From Duganella aquatilis (GTDB lineage: Bacteria > Pseudomonadota > Gammaproteobacteria > Burkholderiales > Burkholderiaceae_D): a stretch of DNA of 64,000 bases. Shown here piece by piece: positions 38,255 to 46,805 of the stretch. The stretch spans positions 16,982 through 80,981 of the forward strand of contig NZ_WKJL01000025.1 of assembly GCF_009674565.1 (NCBI RefSeq), in the 5' to 3' direction. A program made the position numbers and the translations under genes. The notes beneath the pieces were generated by a model that ran no database searches, was not told the DNA's origin, and saw only the letters and a list, made by a program, of their open reading frames with translations. The stretch's first letter is position 1. Every line of letters starts with the position of its first letter.

Positions 38255-39442
38255 ATGCCTAAGAACAAGCGCCCCGTACCGCGCAAATCCGCCAACTCCC
38301 CCGAAGCCAAGGACGAACAGAACACTGCCGAACTGTGTGCGCTGGCGCTCGACCTGGCCGACGAATCGGCCGGCGCCGACATCATCGCCGCCAGCACCCG
38401 CGAGGAGCTGGCGCAGAAGCACATCGAATTCCAGCGCCTGCTGCGCCGCCTGCTGGCGCAGGGCAAGAATGAAGTGCTGTACGGCGCCATCGAAATGGCG
38501 CGCGACGAATCCATCGACGGCTACCGCTACCTGCGCAGCGCCGCCGAGGAAGGCGCCGCCAACCTGCTGCTGCGCCGCGAGTCCGGCGCCGACCTGGAGA
38601 TCGACGCCTTCGCCATTCCGGTGTTCGTGCACAGCCAGGGCGGCCTCGATCCGGCCGCCGACTTCCAGGATCCGGAGGCCTACCAGGCGCTGGTCGACAG
38701 CTTCACCGACGCCGGCCTGGAAAGCCCGAAAGCGCAGGTGGTGCTGGTCAGCCACGCCTACGATCTGAGCGAAGTCGAACGCATCAGCTACGGCCAGCTG
38801 CACGCCATGCTGCGCGAAGCGGCGCAATCGCTGACCGACAAGAAAATCGCCGCCGCGCCGGCGCTGGAACGCAGCATGGCGGCCGGCTGGTCGGCCACCA
38901 GCTTCGGTGCCGACGACAGCGCGGTCGAACTGCGCTTCCTGCTCGGCTTCGCGCTGAAGCGCGCCGACGACGCCTTCTACAAGGTGCCGGCCAGCGAAAA
39001 GGCCGCCGACGCCTACTTCGCCAAGCGCGCCGACGCTTACCAGAAATGGACCGAGACCCACGCGCCGCTGGTGGCGCGCTGCCTGGGCCGCGCGCGCGGC
39101 GCCGATCCGGCCCTGACGCTGAACTTCCTGTACCAGGACCTGTTCTTCGGCGCCCGCGCCCAGGGCCAGTCGGAATACGACATGCTGGGTCTGCTGTCGA
39201 CGCTGAACCAGGCGCTGGCAGGCCACGATCCGGCGCAGGCGCAAGCCGTCATCGCCCCCACCGACGATGACGACGAACCGGCGCTGCGGGTCCAGCTGTC
39301 GCTCGGCGCCGCCGTGCTGGCCACGGCCGACAAGCCGCTCGACCCGGCCGCCGAGCTGGAACTGGCGCTCGACGACCTGGCCGACGCCCTGTCCAGCCTG
39401 GGCCTGACCGATATCTCCGTCTCGCAGGACCCGCTTTCCTGA
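38255..39442 (+). CDS. Conserved hypothetical protein (DUF2863-like)
   Basis: This 395-residue soluble protein has no signal or membrane segments. The N-terminus is basic, and the rest is rich in acidic helices. I believe it belongs to DUF2863, a family typical of betaproteobacteria; the match is from memory of layout and not certain. No catalytic motif is seen. Its position 15 bp behind the HDOD gene suggests co-expression. Confidence 0.6.
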   Translation: MPKNKRPVPRKSANSPEAKDEQNTAELCALALDLADESAGADIIAASTREELAQKHIEFQRLLRRLLAQGKNEVLYGAIEMARDESIDGYRYLRSAAEEGAANLLLRRESGADLEIDAFAIPVFVHSQGGLDPAADFQDPEAYQALVDSFTDAGLESPKAQVVLVSHAYDLSEVERISYGQLHAMLREAAQSLTDKKIAAAPALERSMAAGWSATSFGADDSAVELRFLLGFALKRADDAFYKVPASEKAADAYFAKRADAYQKWTETHAPLVARCLGRARGADPALTLNFLYQDLFFGARAQGQSEYDMLGLLSTLNQALAGHDPAQAQAVIAPTDDDDEPALRVQLSLGAAVLATADKPLDPAAELELALDDLADALSSLGLTDISVSQDPLS

Positions 39443-39456
39443 AAGCGATTTCTCGT

Positions 39457-39485
39457 TTGACAGGCCTCCCTTAGCCGAGGATACT
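39457..39485 (+). promoter_or_regulatory. Candidate sigma-70 promoter
   Basis: TTGACA at 39457-39462 and GATACT at 39480-39485 are separated by exactly 17 bp. It lies 76 bp upstream of the transglutaminase/TPR lipoprotein gene and just after the preceding stop. Confidence 0.55.
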
Positions 39486-39560
39486 TTCCGGCATGCGGGA
39501 CGCAGATTCCGCTGCCTAGTGCGGCGCCGGCTTGTGCTCCGCAGCAAAGGGAGACACGTC

Positions 39561-40739
39561 ATGAAACCATGGGCACTCATGCTGTGCGCGGCGGCTTTCC
39601 TCAGCGCTTGCGCCAGCCCGCAGGTGGCGCGCGTCGCGCCTGCACAGCAGCTCTTCCACGACCAGTTGTTCCAGCCGCCGGCCGCGCCGATCGACACCAC
39701 CACGGTGTTTGCCGTCAGCCCCGCCATGCACGCCTACCTCCAGCGCGAAATCGGCAGACCGCTGCCCGGCCGCGACGTGCGCCGCGTGCTGTTCGACGCG
39801 CTGTACCGGCGCGACAAGCTGCAGCTCGAATACGACGCCGCTCTCACCCGCACCGCCGCCGAAACCTTCGAAGCGCGCGCCGGCAACTGCCTGTCGCTGG
39901 CCATCATGACGGCCGCCCTGGCGCGCGAACTGGACCTGCCGATCCTGTTCCAGCAGGTGGAGATGGACGAGGTGTGGAGCCGTGCCGGCAACCTGTATTT
40001 CGCCAGCAACCATGTCAACCTGTCGCTGGGGCGGCCAATCACCAAACAGAGTCCGTATATGACCGACCTGGTGGACCAGGCCAACACGCTGACCGTGGAC
40101 TTCGTCCCGATCTCGCCCAATTCGCGCGAAGCGGCGCGGCCGCTGACCGAACAGACGGTGCTGGCCATGTATCTCAACAACCGCGCCGCCGAACTGCTGT
40201 CGGCCGGCCAGGTCGACGATGCCTACTGGGCAGCGCGCAAGGCAACCGAGATTGATCCGCTGTTCACCAACGCCTACAACACGCTGGGCGTGATCTACCA
40301 GCACCACGACAACCAACCGGAAGCCGAGCAGGCGCTGCGCTACGCGCTGTCGCAGGCGCCCGACAATACCATCTACCTGTCCAACCTGGCGCAGACGCTG
40401 GAAAACGCCAGCAAGATGGACGAGGCGGCCGTGCTGCGCGCGCGGCTGGCCCAGCTGGAACCATACCCGCCGTTCTATTTCTTCAACCAAGGCCAGGAAG
40501 CCATGAAACTGGGCGACTATCACCGCGCCCGCGCCATGTTCCAGCGCGAACTGGACCGGGTGCCGGACTACCACGAATTCCACTTCTGGCTGGCGCTGGC
40601 CAATTACCAGTTGGGCAATCTGAGGGCGGCCAACCTGCACATGGCGCAGGCCATGGAAAACAGCACCACGCGCGGCGATCACGACCTGTATTCGGCCAAG
40701 CTGGACCGCCTGCGCGCCTATGCGGCGCAGGCGAAATAG
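39561..40739 (+). CDS. Transglutaminase-like/TPR lipoprotein
   Basis: This 392-residue protein starts at ATG 39561 after AAAGGGAGA. It has a lipoprotein signal ending in LSAC (Cys about 14). Residues 75-190 look like a bacterial transglutaminase-like domain, with the putative nucleophile in ARAGNCLSLAIMTAALAREL and a possible His in ASNHVNLSLG. Residues 205-380 are TPRs. Similar proteins occur in betaproteobacterial envelopes, but their reaction is not established. Upstream is a good promoter. Confidence 0.7.
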   Translation: MKPWALMLCAAAFLSACASPQVARVAPAQQLFHDQLFQPPAAPIDTTTVFAVSPAMHAYLQREIGRPLPGRDVRRVLFDALYRRDKLQLEYDAALTRTAAETFEARAGNCLSLAIMTAALARELDLPILFQQVEMDEVWSRAGNLYFASNHVNLSLGRPITKQSPYMTDLVDQANTLTVDFVPISPNSREAARPLTEQTVLAMYLNNRAAELLSAGQVDDAYWAARKATEIDPLFTNAYNTLGVIYQHHDNQPEAEQALRYALSQAPDNTIYLSNLAQTLENASKMDEAAVLRARLAQLEPYPPFYFFNQGQEAMKLGDYHRARAMFQRELDRVPDYHEFHFWLALANYQLGNLRAANLHMAQAMENSTTRGDHDLYSAKLDRLRAYAAQAK

Positions 40740-40772
40740 CGGGAGGCAATGGTATGCTGGACAGGCTTTAAC

Positions 40773-40801
40773 TTGACACTCAGTTGCGTTCGCGCAACAA
40801 T
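40773..40801 (+). promoter_or_regulatory. Candidate promoter with hairpin in its spacer
   Basis: TTGACA (40773-40778), 17 bp, then AACAAT (40796-40801). The spacer holds GTTGCG-TTCG-CGCAAC, a perfect 6-bp stem with a TTCG loop, which could be an operator or affect the upstream transcript end. The BACON-like lipoprotein gene starts 48 bp downstream. Confidence 0.4.
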
Positions 40802-40848
40802 TGCAAGTAAATTAAGCCGCATCCGCCTCTACCACAAGGATTTTCGTC

Positions 40849-43452
40849 ATGCTGAGACTCAGGCCCGCCTACGCCGCCGTCCCCTTCTTCATCGCCGCAC
40901 TGCTGGCTGGCTGCGGCGGCGGCGGTGGTGGCGGCAGTGCCGGCGGCGGTACGACCACCCCGGTCGCCAGCCCCGCCCTCACCTTCACCCCGGCCAGCGT
41001 CACCGGCAGCGTCACGGCCGGCACCTCGCTCACCAGCAACATCACCGCCGTCGTCACCCGCCCGGGCGACTTCACCAACGCCAACGTGACCGCAATGGTG
41101 GTCGACAGCGTCGGCGTGCTGCTGCCGAATATGCAACTGGTGCAGGACAGCGCCAGCCAGTACCACGCCGTGTTGCAGACCGCACCGACGCTGGCTGCCG
41201 GCCGCTACCAGGGCAGCTTCAGCGTGCGTCTGTGCCGCGACAGCGCCTGCGCCAGCCAGTTCCCCGGCTCGCCGGTGACGCTGCCGTACGACTTCACCGT
41301 GCTGCCGGCCGGCAGCGCCAACTTCACCGCCGTGCCGGCCATGCCGCTGACCGCCACCATCCAGAGCGGTGGCGCGGCGCCGGCCAGCGTGCCGGTGGCC
41401 ATCACCAGCAGCGGCAGCTGGAGCGCCGCCAGCGGCGCCACCTGGCTCAAGCTGAGCGCCGCCAGCGGCAGCGGCAATGCCAGCCTGAACGTCAGCTATG
41501 ACCTGACCGGTCTCGCCGCCGGCACCTACACCACCAACCTGAACATCACGAGCGCCGGCAACACTATCACGCTGCCGGCAACATTGACCGTGCTGCAGCC
41601 TGGCCTGGTATTGGGCAACAACAGCGTCACCTTCAACGCCATCAACGGCACGCCGATCGCGAGCCAGGTCGTCAGCCTCGATACCGACAACAAGATCTCC
41701 GCCGCCTGGACCGCGGTCAGCACTACTCCATGGCTGAGCGTATCGCCGCCCAGCGGCACCACGCCAGCCACCGCCGTGCTGGCGGTCGATCCGACCGTCG
41801 GCGCACTGGCCAGCGGCAGCTACAGCGGCTCGATCACCATCACGCCAACCGGCCTGGCGGAGCGCACCTTGCCGGTGACGCTGAACCTGACTCCGGCCAC
41901 GCTGCTGGCCTCGACCGTCACGCTGACGCTGGGCGGCACTTATGGCCGCGACTTCAGCAGCACCCAGGTGGCCCAGCCGCTCAAGCTGAGCCTGAACACC
42001 AGCACCAACAGCTGGCCATGGCAGCTGACCAACCTGCCGACATGGGCCAGCGCCACCGCCACCAGCGGCACCGTCAACGCGGCCGGCGCCAGCACCAGCA
42101 TCAAGGCCACGCCTGCCAGCGCGCCAACCGGTATTAGCTCGCAGCTGGCGGGAGCCGTAGCGCAGGTCAACGGCGACGCAGTCAAAGCGTCGGTGATTTT
42201 CATCATCAACAAAGACCAGCATAAACTGCTGCCGGCCGAGACCGCCGTCGCCTTCGTCAGCACGCCGACCTGGAGCCGCATGACGCGCACCATCACGGTC
42301 AGCGACAACTACGGCACCTTCGGCGGCATGAGCGCTACCAGCGACCAGCCGTGGCTGGTGGTGGGCGTCAGCGGCAACCAGCTGACCCTGACCGCCGACG
42401 CCAGCCAGCAGCTGACCGAAACCGTCAATACCGCCACCATCACGCTGACCGCCCTCGATCCCGACGCCACGGTGCCGGAACCGATCCGCGTGGCGCTATG
42501 GAAAGGCTCGGCCGCGCCGACCGCTTCCACCACCACGGTGCTGCCCTACACCAATGTCGTCACCGATCCGGCCCGCCCGTATGCTTACGTGCACAACGGC
42601 GGCGCCTACATCGACGTCTACAATATGTACACCGGCCTGAAGGAAGCCAGCATCACCGGCTTCTCGGCGCATCTGGGCGACATGGCGGTCACGCCCAACG
42701 GCGACGCGCTGTACGTGGTGGACATCGACAACAGCCGCATCACCACCGTCGACCTGGCAACGCGCGCCATCAGCACCCAGCTGGCGCTGGCCGTGCCCGG
42801 CAACGCCGCCACCCGCATCAAGCTGATCCGTCCGAACGGCGTCGGCATGCTGGTGCTGAGCGACGGCCAGGTCTACCTGACCGCCAGCAACGCCCGCCTG
42901 CCCAACCTGCCGCTGGGCACCGGCGGCACGCTGGCGGCCAGCGCCGACGGCAAGCGCGTGGTGCAACAGGACGAAGGCAACACCACCATCCAGCACACCA
43001 CCGTCAGCGTCGACTATGCGCAACTGGCCGGCGGCACCCTGTTTGCCGCCAAGCTGGCCAGCGCCAGCCACGGCAGCCCGGGAGCGCAGGGGCAGGATGT
43101 GTGGGTCAACAGCGACGGCACGCGCGTCATCTACGCCGCCACCACGCCGAAATCGTGCACCATCATGGATGGCGCCAACCTCGGCATTCTCGGCTACATG
43201 GCGATCGGCGACGCCACGCCCAACAACGTGGCGGTGACGCTGGACGGCCGCATCGTCTGCGCCGGCGCCGCGCGCGGCAACACCAACGACGTCTACCTGT
43301 ACGACAGCACCGGCGCCAAGCTGATCCAGCAATACAAGCTCAACAACGGCAAGACGTTGCTGGCACGCCAGCTGGCGGTATCCGGTGACGGCTGGATCCT
43401 GGTCGGCATCACGAATGATGGCGCCGTCACCTTCCTGCCGATCGGCCCATAA
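40849..43452 (+). CDS. Large lipoprotein with BACON-like repeats and C-terminal propeller
   Basis: This 867-residue surface or periplasmic lipoprotein has lipobox LLAGC followed by a run of seven or more glycines. Residues 40-560 are Ser/Thr/Ala-rich beta-sandwich repeats. Several carry the BACON-type pattern W-x-x-x(S/T)..PWL(S/K)(V/L)SP..G (ATWLKLSAASG, TPWLSVSPPSG, QPWLVVGVSG). Residues 570-860 look like a YncE-type beta-propeller (PARPYAYVHNGG, GDMAVTPNGDALYVVDIDN, KRVVQQDEG). This combination suggests adhesion or polysaccharide binding. Direct function is unknown. Confidence 0.7.
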   Translation: MLRLRPAYAAVPFFIAALLAGCGGGGGGGSAGGGTTTPVASPALTFTPASVTGSVTAGTSLTSNITAVVTRPGDFTNANVTAMVVDSVGVLLPNMQLVQDSASQYHAVLQTAPTLAAGRYQGSFSVRLCRDSACASQFPGSPVTLPYDFTVLPAGSANFTAVPAMPLTATIQSGGAAPASVPVAITSSGSWSAASGATWLKLSAASGSGNASLNVSYDLTGLAAGTYTTNLNITSAGNTITLPATLTVLQPGLVLGNNSVTFNAINGTPIASQVVSLDTDNKISAAWTAVSTTPWLSVSPPSGTTPATAVLAVDPTVGALASGSYSGSITITPTGLAERTLPVTLNLTPATLLASTVTLTLGGTYGRDFSSTQVAQPLKLSLNTSTNSWPWQLTNLPTWASATATSGTVNAAGASTSIKATPASAPTGISSQLAGAVAQVNGDAVKASVIFIINKDQHKLLPAETAVAFVSTPTWSRMTRTITVSDNYGTFGGMSATSDQPWLVVGVSGNQLTLTADASQQLTETVNTATITLTALDPDATVPEPIRVALWKGSAAPTASTTTVLPYTNVVTDPARPYAYVHNGGAYIDVYNMYTGLKEASITGFSAHLGDMAVTPNGDALYVVDIDNSRITTVDLATRAISTQLALAVPGNAATRIKLIRPNGVGMLVLSDGQVYLTASNARLPNLPLGTGGTLAASADGKRVVQQDEGNTTIQHTTVSVDYAQLAGGTLFAAKLASASHGSPGAQGQDVWVNSDGTRVIYAATTPKSCTIMDGANLGILGYMAIGDATPNNVAVTLDGRIVCAGAARGNTNDVYLYDSTGAKLIQQYKLNNGKTLLARQLAVSGDGWILVGITNDGAVTFLPIGP

Positions 43453-43470
43453 AAAAGCACCCCGACCGAA

Positions 43471-43496
43471 AGGTTCTGACCCAAGGGTCAGAACCT
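43471..43496. repeat. REP-like GGGTCAG hairpin
   Basis: AGGTTCTGACCC pairs perfectly with GGGTCAGAACCT around a 2-base centre (12-bp stem). A second GGGGTCAGTACCCGGTAC element lies about 70 bp further on and reaches into the end of the adjacent minus-strand gene. The window ends with a third GGGGTCAGT-flanked palindrome. The shared core suggests a dispersed repeat family. Confidence 0.65.
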
Positions 43497-43568
43497 GGCC
43501 GCAGCGATTTGCGGGCTTTACGGGTGCCGCGTACTATTACGGCGACATTCGATCTCGCGCCGTGGGGG

Positions 43569-43946
43569 TCAGTACCCGGTACTCCGCCCCGCAATGACCG
43601 GCAACTCATCATCCGTCGTCAGCGACCAGATCAGCCGCGCAATGGTTTCCGACGCCACCACCGTATGGTGATTCCCCTGCGCCATCAGCTTTTCGCGGAT
43701 CTCGCGCCGAACCGCGGGGATGCCGGTCAGGTCAAACAGGATATCGATGCCGGTGCCCAGCGCCACAATTTCATCCAGCGAGGCGATGTTCAGGCCGGCG
43801 TCCACCGCCTGCTGGCGGCCGGGCGTGTCGCCGGTTTCGGCCACGCCGACCAGCTCCACACCATGGCCGCTGCGGGCCAGCAGATTACGCAAGAAAGCCG
43901 AGCCGATGCGGCCCAGACCGATGATGGCGATTTTTTGAGTTTCCAC
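43569..43946 (-). CDS. Orphan Rossmann-fold NAD(P)-binding protein
   Basis: This is a 125-residue protein starting at GTG 43946, preceded by GGGGGAATC. It is a single dinucleotide-binding domain (KIAIIGLGRIGSAFLRNLL; FDLTGIPAVRREI) like the N-terminal half of homoserine or Gfo/Idh-type dehydrogenases. No catalytic domain follows. The last residues (GRSTGY) are encoded inside a GGGTCAG repeat, so the gene may have been cut short by it or may be a genuine single-domain regulator. Confidence 0.6.
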   Translation of the reverse strand: METQKIAIIGLGRIGSAFLRNLLARSGHGVELVGVAETGDTPGRQQAVDAGLNIASLDEIVALGTGIDILFDLTGIPAVRREIREKLMAQGNHHTVVASETIARLIWSLTTDDELPVIAGRSTGY

Positions 43947-44007
43947 GATTCCCCCTGTTTTAGCTACACTGTCGTTGTCAGACTAGCATAACCACAAGGC
44001 AAGATTC

Positions 44008-44688
44008 ATGCAACGCAATCCCACACTGGACCACATTTTCTGGCACACTCTGAACGGCGCCCACCGGCAGTGGTCGAGCGGCGGCGACACGGCGCGCCGC
44101 TACACCCAGGGCTTTTCGCCGATCATCGCCTTTGCCGACCCGGCGCAGCCGGACTTCGCCGCGCTGGCGCCATGGTGCGCCGCCGGCGAACACTTCTACT
44201 GCGAAAACTGGACCGGCGCCGCGCCGCCGGGCTGGCGTATCGACGCCGAAACCACCATGTTCCGCATGCTGTGGGATGGCCCGCTGCCGGCCGCCGATCC
44301 GGCGCCGGAGGCCGTGCCGCTGCGCCCCGAACACGCGCAGCAGGCGCTGGAACTGGCGACGCTGTGCAAGCCCGGCCCGTTCGGCATCCGCACCATCGAG
44401 CTGGGCGACTACTTCGGCTACTTCGACGGCGAGCGCCTGATGGCCATGGCCGGCGAACGCCTGCGCGCGCCGGGCCTGTGCGAAATCAGCGGCGTCTGCA
44501 CCCACCCGGACTACCAGGGACGCGGCCTGGCCAAGCAGCTCATCGGCAAGCTGATCCGCCGCCACATGCTGCGCGACGAACACTCCTTCCTGCACGTGAT
44601 GCGCACCAATCCCGCCCACCAGCTGTACCTGGACATGGGCTTCAAGGACTACCTGGAATCGGCGGTGCGGGTAGTGGTCAAGGAGTAG
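44008..44688 (+). CDS. GNAT-family N-acetyltransferase
   Basis: This is a 226-residue protein. The acetyl-CoA binding motif is CTHPDYQGRGLAKQLIGKL (about 165-183), typical of the FR47-like subgroup, with NPAHQLYLDMGF near the end. The N-terminal third is a divergent substrate-binding part. AAGG precedes ATG 44008. The substrate is unknown. Confidence 0.82.
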   Translation: MQRNPTLDHIFWHTLNGAHRQWSSGGDTARRYTQGFSPIIAFADPAQPDFAALAPWCAAGEHFYCENWTGAAPPGWRIDAETTMFRMLWDGPLPAADPAPEAVPLRPEHAQQALELATLCKPGPFGIRTIELGDYFGYFDGERLMAMAGERLRAPGLCEISGVCTHPDYQGRGLAKQLIGKLIRRHMLRDEHSFLHVMRTNPAHQLYLDMGFKDYLESAVRVVVKE

Positions 44689-44710
44689 CGCAAGCCGGAT
44701 AGAATCCGGC

Positions 44711-44889
44711 GCAATTCAACTCTCGCAGGATGAGGTAATCCTGATCCATGAGCAAGCCAACGCCGCTCCCAATACGATGTACCGTACCTTGTCGGAAAAT
44801 GGCAACCCATCGCTTAAAACACTTCTGACCATCCTCAACGCAATGGGCTGCGCTTGGCCGTCCAACCGATCAGCCAGAATCCGGCATGA
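44711..44889 (+). pseudogene. Remnant of a HigA-type/XRE antitoxin gene
   Basis: From 44714 the frame reads QLSQDEVILIHEQANAAPNT, then MYRTLSENGNPSLKTLLTIL, then NAMG. After one missing base in ATGGG-CTG (about 44847) it continues LRLAVQPISQNPA and stops at TGA 44889. This matches the C-terminal half of the putative-addiction-module antidote family (YRTLSxxGNPSLKTLL...AMGLRL). The N-terminal half with the first helix-turn-helix is missing and no toxin gene precedes it. The gene is therefore broken twice, by 5' loss and a frameshift. Confidence 0.75.
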
Positions 44890-44906
44890 CATCAACGCGA
44901 TAAGAA

Positions 44907-45578
44907 CTACTTACGGTGACTCCGTCGTCGGCGTATCTGATCCTGGTAGCGACGCTCCCCTGCTTTCTTCAGGATAAACGAAAGACGTTGCAACTCTGTA
45001 CTTCCGGCGCGAACTGAAATAGCACCGATCGCAAAACCAACCAACGATGAATACATACCTATCGCCACCCAGGATGATATGGGTGCCTTGCCCACAAGTT
45101 CAACGCTCAGCAGTATGACAGTAGGGACGATGATGGCCATGAACCGTAGTACATCCAGCCATTTATCTCGCATAGATAATTGCGCATCAAGATCCTGATG
45201 TCGCGTCAATAAAACTGAAGCTGGAACTCTCCCCATATCCTTCATGAACTGGAATTCGACATCAGCCTCCGAATCCATTTTTACAGCCATATTCTTTGCG
45301 GGATCCTTAAAGATCCCAAAATCTTTAACGGTATCCAAAATCGCAATTGCAAAAGTGGCAGCAATAGCGATGGCTAGAAAACCCAATGCAGTCCATCTCA
45401 ATGCATCGCCTTCGAACCATTTCAGGTAAAGAGGCCCTGCACAAGCCAGGGCAGCAAATAAACTGACCACCCCAGTCCATAGAGATACCCGTATCCATCT
45501 GTCCAAAGTTACGATTTTTTTCGGCACCTTGAGCATGTCCAATAAATTACTGGTGGCTGGTAAATAGCGGTATGTCAT
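44907..45578 (-). CDS. Four-TM membrane protein, AT-richer than neighbours
   Basis: This 223-residue protein starts at ATG 45578, with a perfect AGGAGG. Hydrophobic segments lie near residues 30-55, 60-85, 145-168 and 172-197, with a charged loop (EADVEFQFMKDMGRVP) between the second and third. No family is recognised. Codon use and base composition are clearly less GC-rich than the rest of the window, and it sits beside an antitoxin relic, which points to horizontal gain. Confidence 0.65.
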   Translation of the reverse strand: MTYRYLPATSNLLDMLKVPKKIVTLDRWIRVSLWTGVVSLFAALACAGPLYLKWFEGDALRWTALGFLAIAIAATFAIAILDTVKDFGIFKDPAKNMAVKMDSEADVEFQFMKDMGRVPASVLLTRHQDLDAQLSMRDKWLDVLRFMAIIVPTVILLSVELVGKAPISSWVAIGMYSSLVGFAIGAISVRAGSTELQRLSFILKKAGERRYQDQIRRRRSHRK

Positions 45579-45754
45579 TTTGGCCTCCTTCAAATAAAAC
45601 CCAGTCTAGCTATCCAATATCCATCACGTATTGAGATGAGGCAGTATCAAATCTCGGAGAAAGAGTAGGTAATTCGAGAGGAAGAGCCCACTTGCAGCCT
45701 GAATTATTGCTTGCTACCGCCGCGTCGATACGTCTTGATCAACCGTTACGGTAC

Positions 45755-46261
45755 TCAGGACGTAAATAGCTGCCGCCAAAGTTCGAGCTTGGCTTCGAAC
45801 GATAAGGAAGCGTGCGCAGGCGAGGTGGATGGCAGCACCACCGTGCGGTAGCCGGCGGCGGCAAACTGCGGGGCAAACTTGCCGGAGGTTTGGCCGTTGA
45901 AGCCCACCGTTTCCAGCAACGGGCACAGGTCGCGCAGGCGGGCGAAGTCGTTAGCGGCGGGCTTGCGGATCGCGGAATCCAGGCTGCCCTCGCGCTCGCA
46001 CGCGCCCAGCACATCCCACAGGCCGAAGCCGTGCGTCAGCAGGCGCGGCAGGCGTTCGGTATACGGCAACGCAGCAAGCGGCTCGCCCGTCAGCGCCGAC
46101 AAAATCGGCCACAGAAGATTGCGTGGATGTGCATAGTATTGCTGCGCAGCCAGCGAGGCCGCGCCGGGGAAACTACCCAGTATCAAGATGCGGGTCTGTG
46201 CGTCGAGCACCGGCGCCAGGCCGGTCAGCGCGGTGGTGGAAGAGGAAACATCGGCAACCAT
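45755..46261 (-). CDS. DNA-deoxyinosine glycosylase (uracil-DNA glycosylase superfamily)
   Basis: This 168-residue protein starts at ATG 46261 (MVADVSSSTT). The motif ILILGSFPGAASLAAQQYYAHPRNLLWPIL is typical of this Mug-related family, with VVLPSTSPAHAS as the second DNA-contact motif. It removes deaminated bases such as hypoxanthine from DNA. Upstream extensions of the frame overlap the divergent gene at 46357 and are not needed. Confidence 0.85.
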   Translation of the reverse strand: MVADVSSSTTALTGLAPVLDAQTRILILGSFPGAASLAAQQYYAHPRNLLWPILSALTGEPLAALPYTERLPRLLTHGFGLWDVLGACEREGSLDSAIRKPAANDFARLRDLCPLLETVGFNGQTSGKFAPQFAAAGYRTVVLPSTSPAHASLSFEAKLELWRQLFTS

Positions 46262-46356
46262 GCGGCATTGTAGCGGATGCTCGACAGCGCTGCGTTCAGG
46301 TGTAGAATTTGCTGGCGGCATAGACCGCGCCATAACAATCATTGCAGGAGACAACA

Positions 46357-46794
46357 ATGCCGCAAAACCGTACGATCGATACCTTGCTGGCCAAGTACAG
46401 CGAAAGCCATCTCAACCACACCAACGAACTGATCCACTTTGTCTGCGTGCCGGTCATCGTGTTCACGCTGCTGGGGATGTTGTGGGCGCTGCATCCGCTG
46501 GTGGCGCTGGGACTGGCCGCAGCCTCGATGCTGTACTACTTCCGCCTGTCGAAGCCGTTCGCGGTGGGCATGCTGCTGATGGCGGCGCTGATGCTGGCGA
46601 TCCTGGCGGCGCTGCCGCCGCAGACCGTGCTGCCGCTGTCGATCGCGATTTTCGTGCTGGCGTGGATCGGCCAGTTCATCGGCCACAAGATCGAAGGCAA
46701 GAAGCCCTCGTTTTTTGAAGACCTGCGCTTCCTGCTGATCGGCCCGCTGTTCGTGCTGAGCTTCCTGTACCGCCGGCTGCACCTGGCCTACTAA
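46357..46794 (+). CDS. Mpo1-like (DUF962) membrane protein
   Basis: This is a 145-residue integral membrane protein starting at ATG 46357 after GCAGGAGAC. It has YSESHLNHTNELIHFVCVPVI near the start and WIGQFIGHKIEGKKPSFFEDL towards the end: the His-rich motifs typical of the DUF962/Mpo1 family. The yeast member is an iron-dependent dioxygenase that shortens 2-hydroxy fatty acids; the bacterial role is not established. Four hydrophobic segments are seen. Confidence 0.85.
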   Translation: MPQNRTIDTLLAKYSESHLNHTNELIHFVCVPVIVFTLLGMLWALHPLVALGLAAASMLYYFRLSKPFAVGMLLMAALMLAILAALPPQTVLPLSIAIFVLAWIGQFIGHKIEGKKPSFFEDLRFLLIGPLFVLSFLYRRLHLAY

Positions 46795-46805
46795 GCCAAC
46801 GCAAG

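Noticed and set aside
37355..39727. 790-codon minus-strand frame
   Set aside because: It is the shadow of the HDOD and DUF2863-like genes; the composition is Gly/Val/Arg-rich and no domain is recognisable.
44777..44977. 66-codon plus frame that begins at the antitoxin remnant
   Set aside because: Only its first 25 residues fit the antitoxin family; the rest is frameshifted text, so the locus is better called a pseudogene.
45579..45754. Gene between the AT-richer membrane protein and the DNA-deoxyinosine glycosylase
   Set aside because: No frame with a ribosome site or family-like text; it appears to be a promoter region and residual island DNA.
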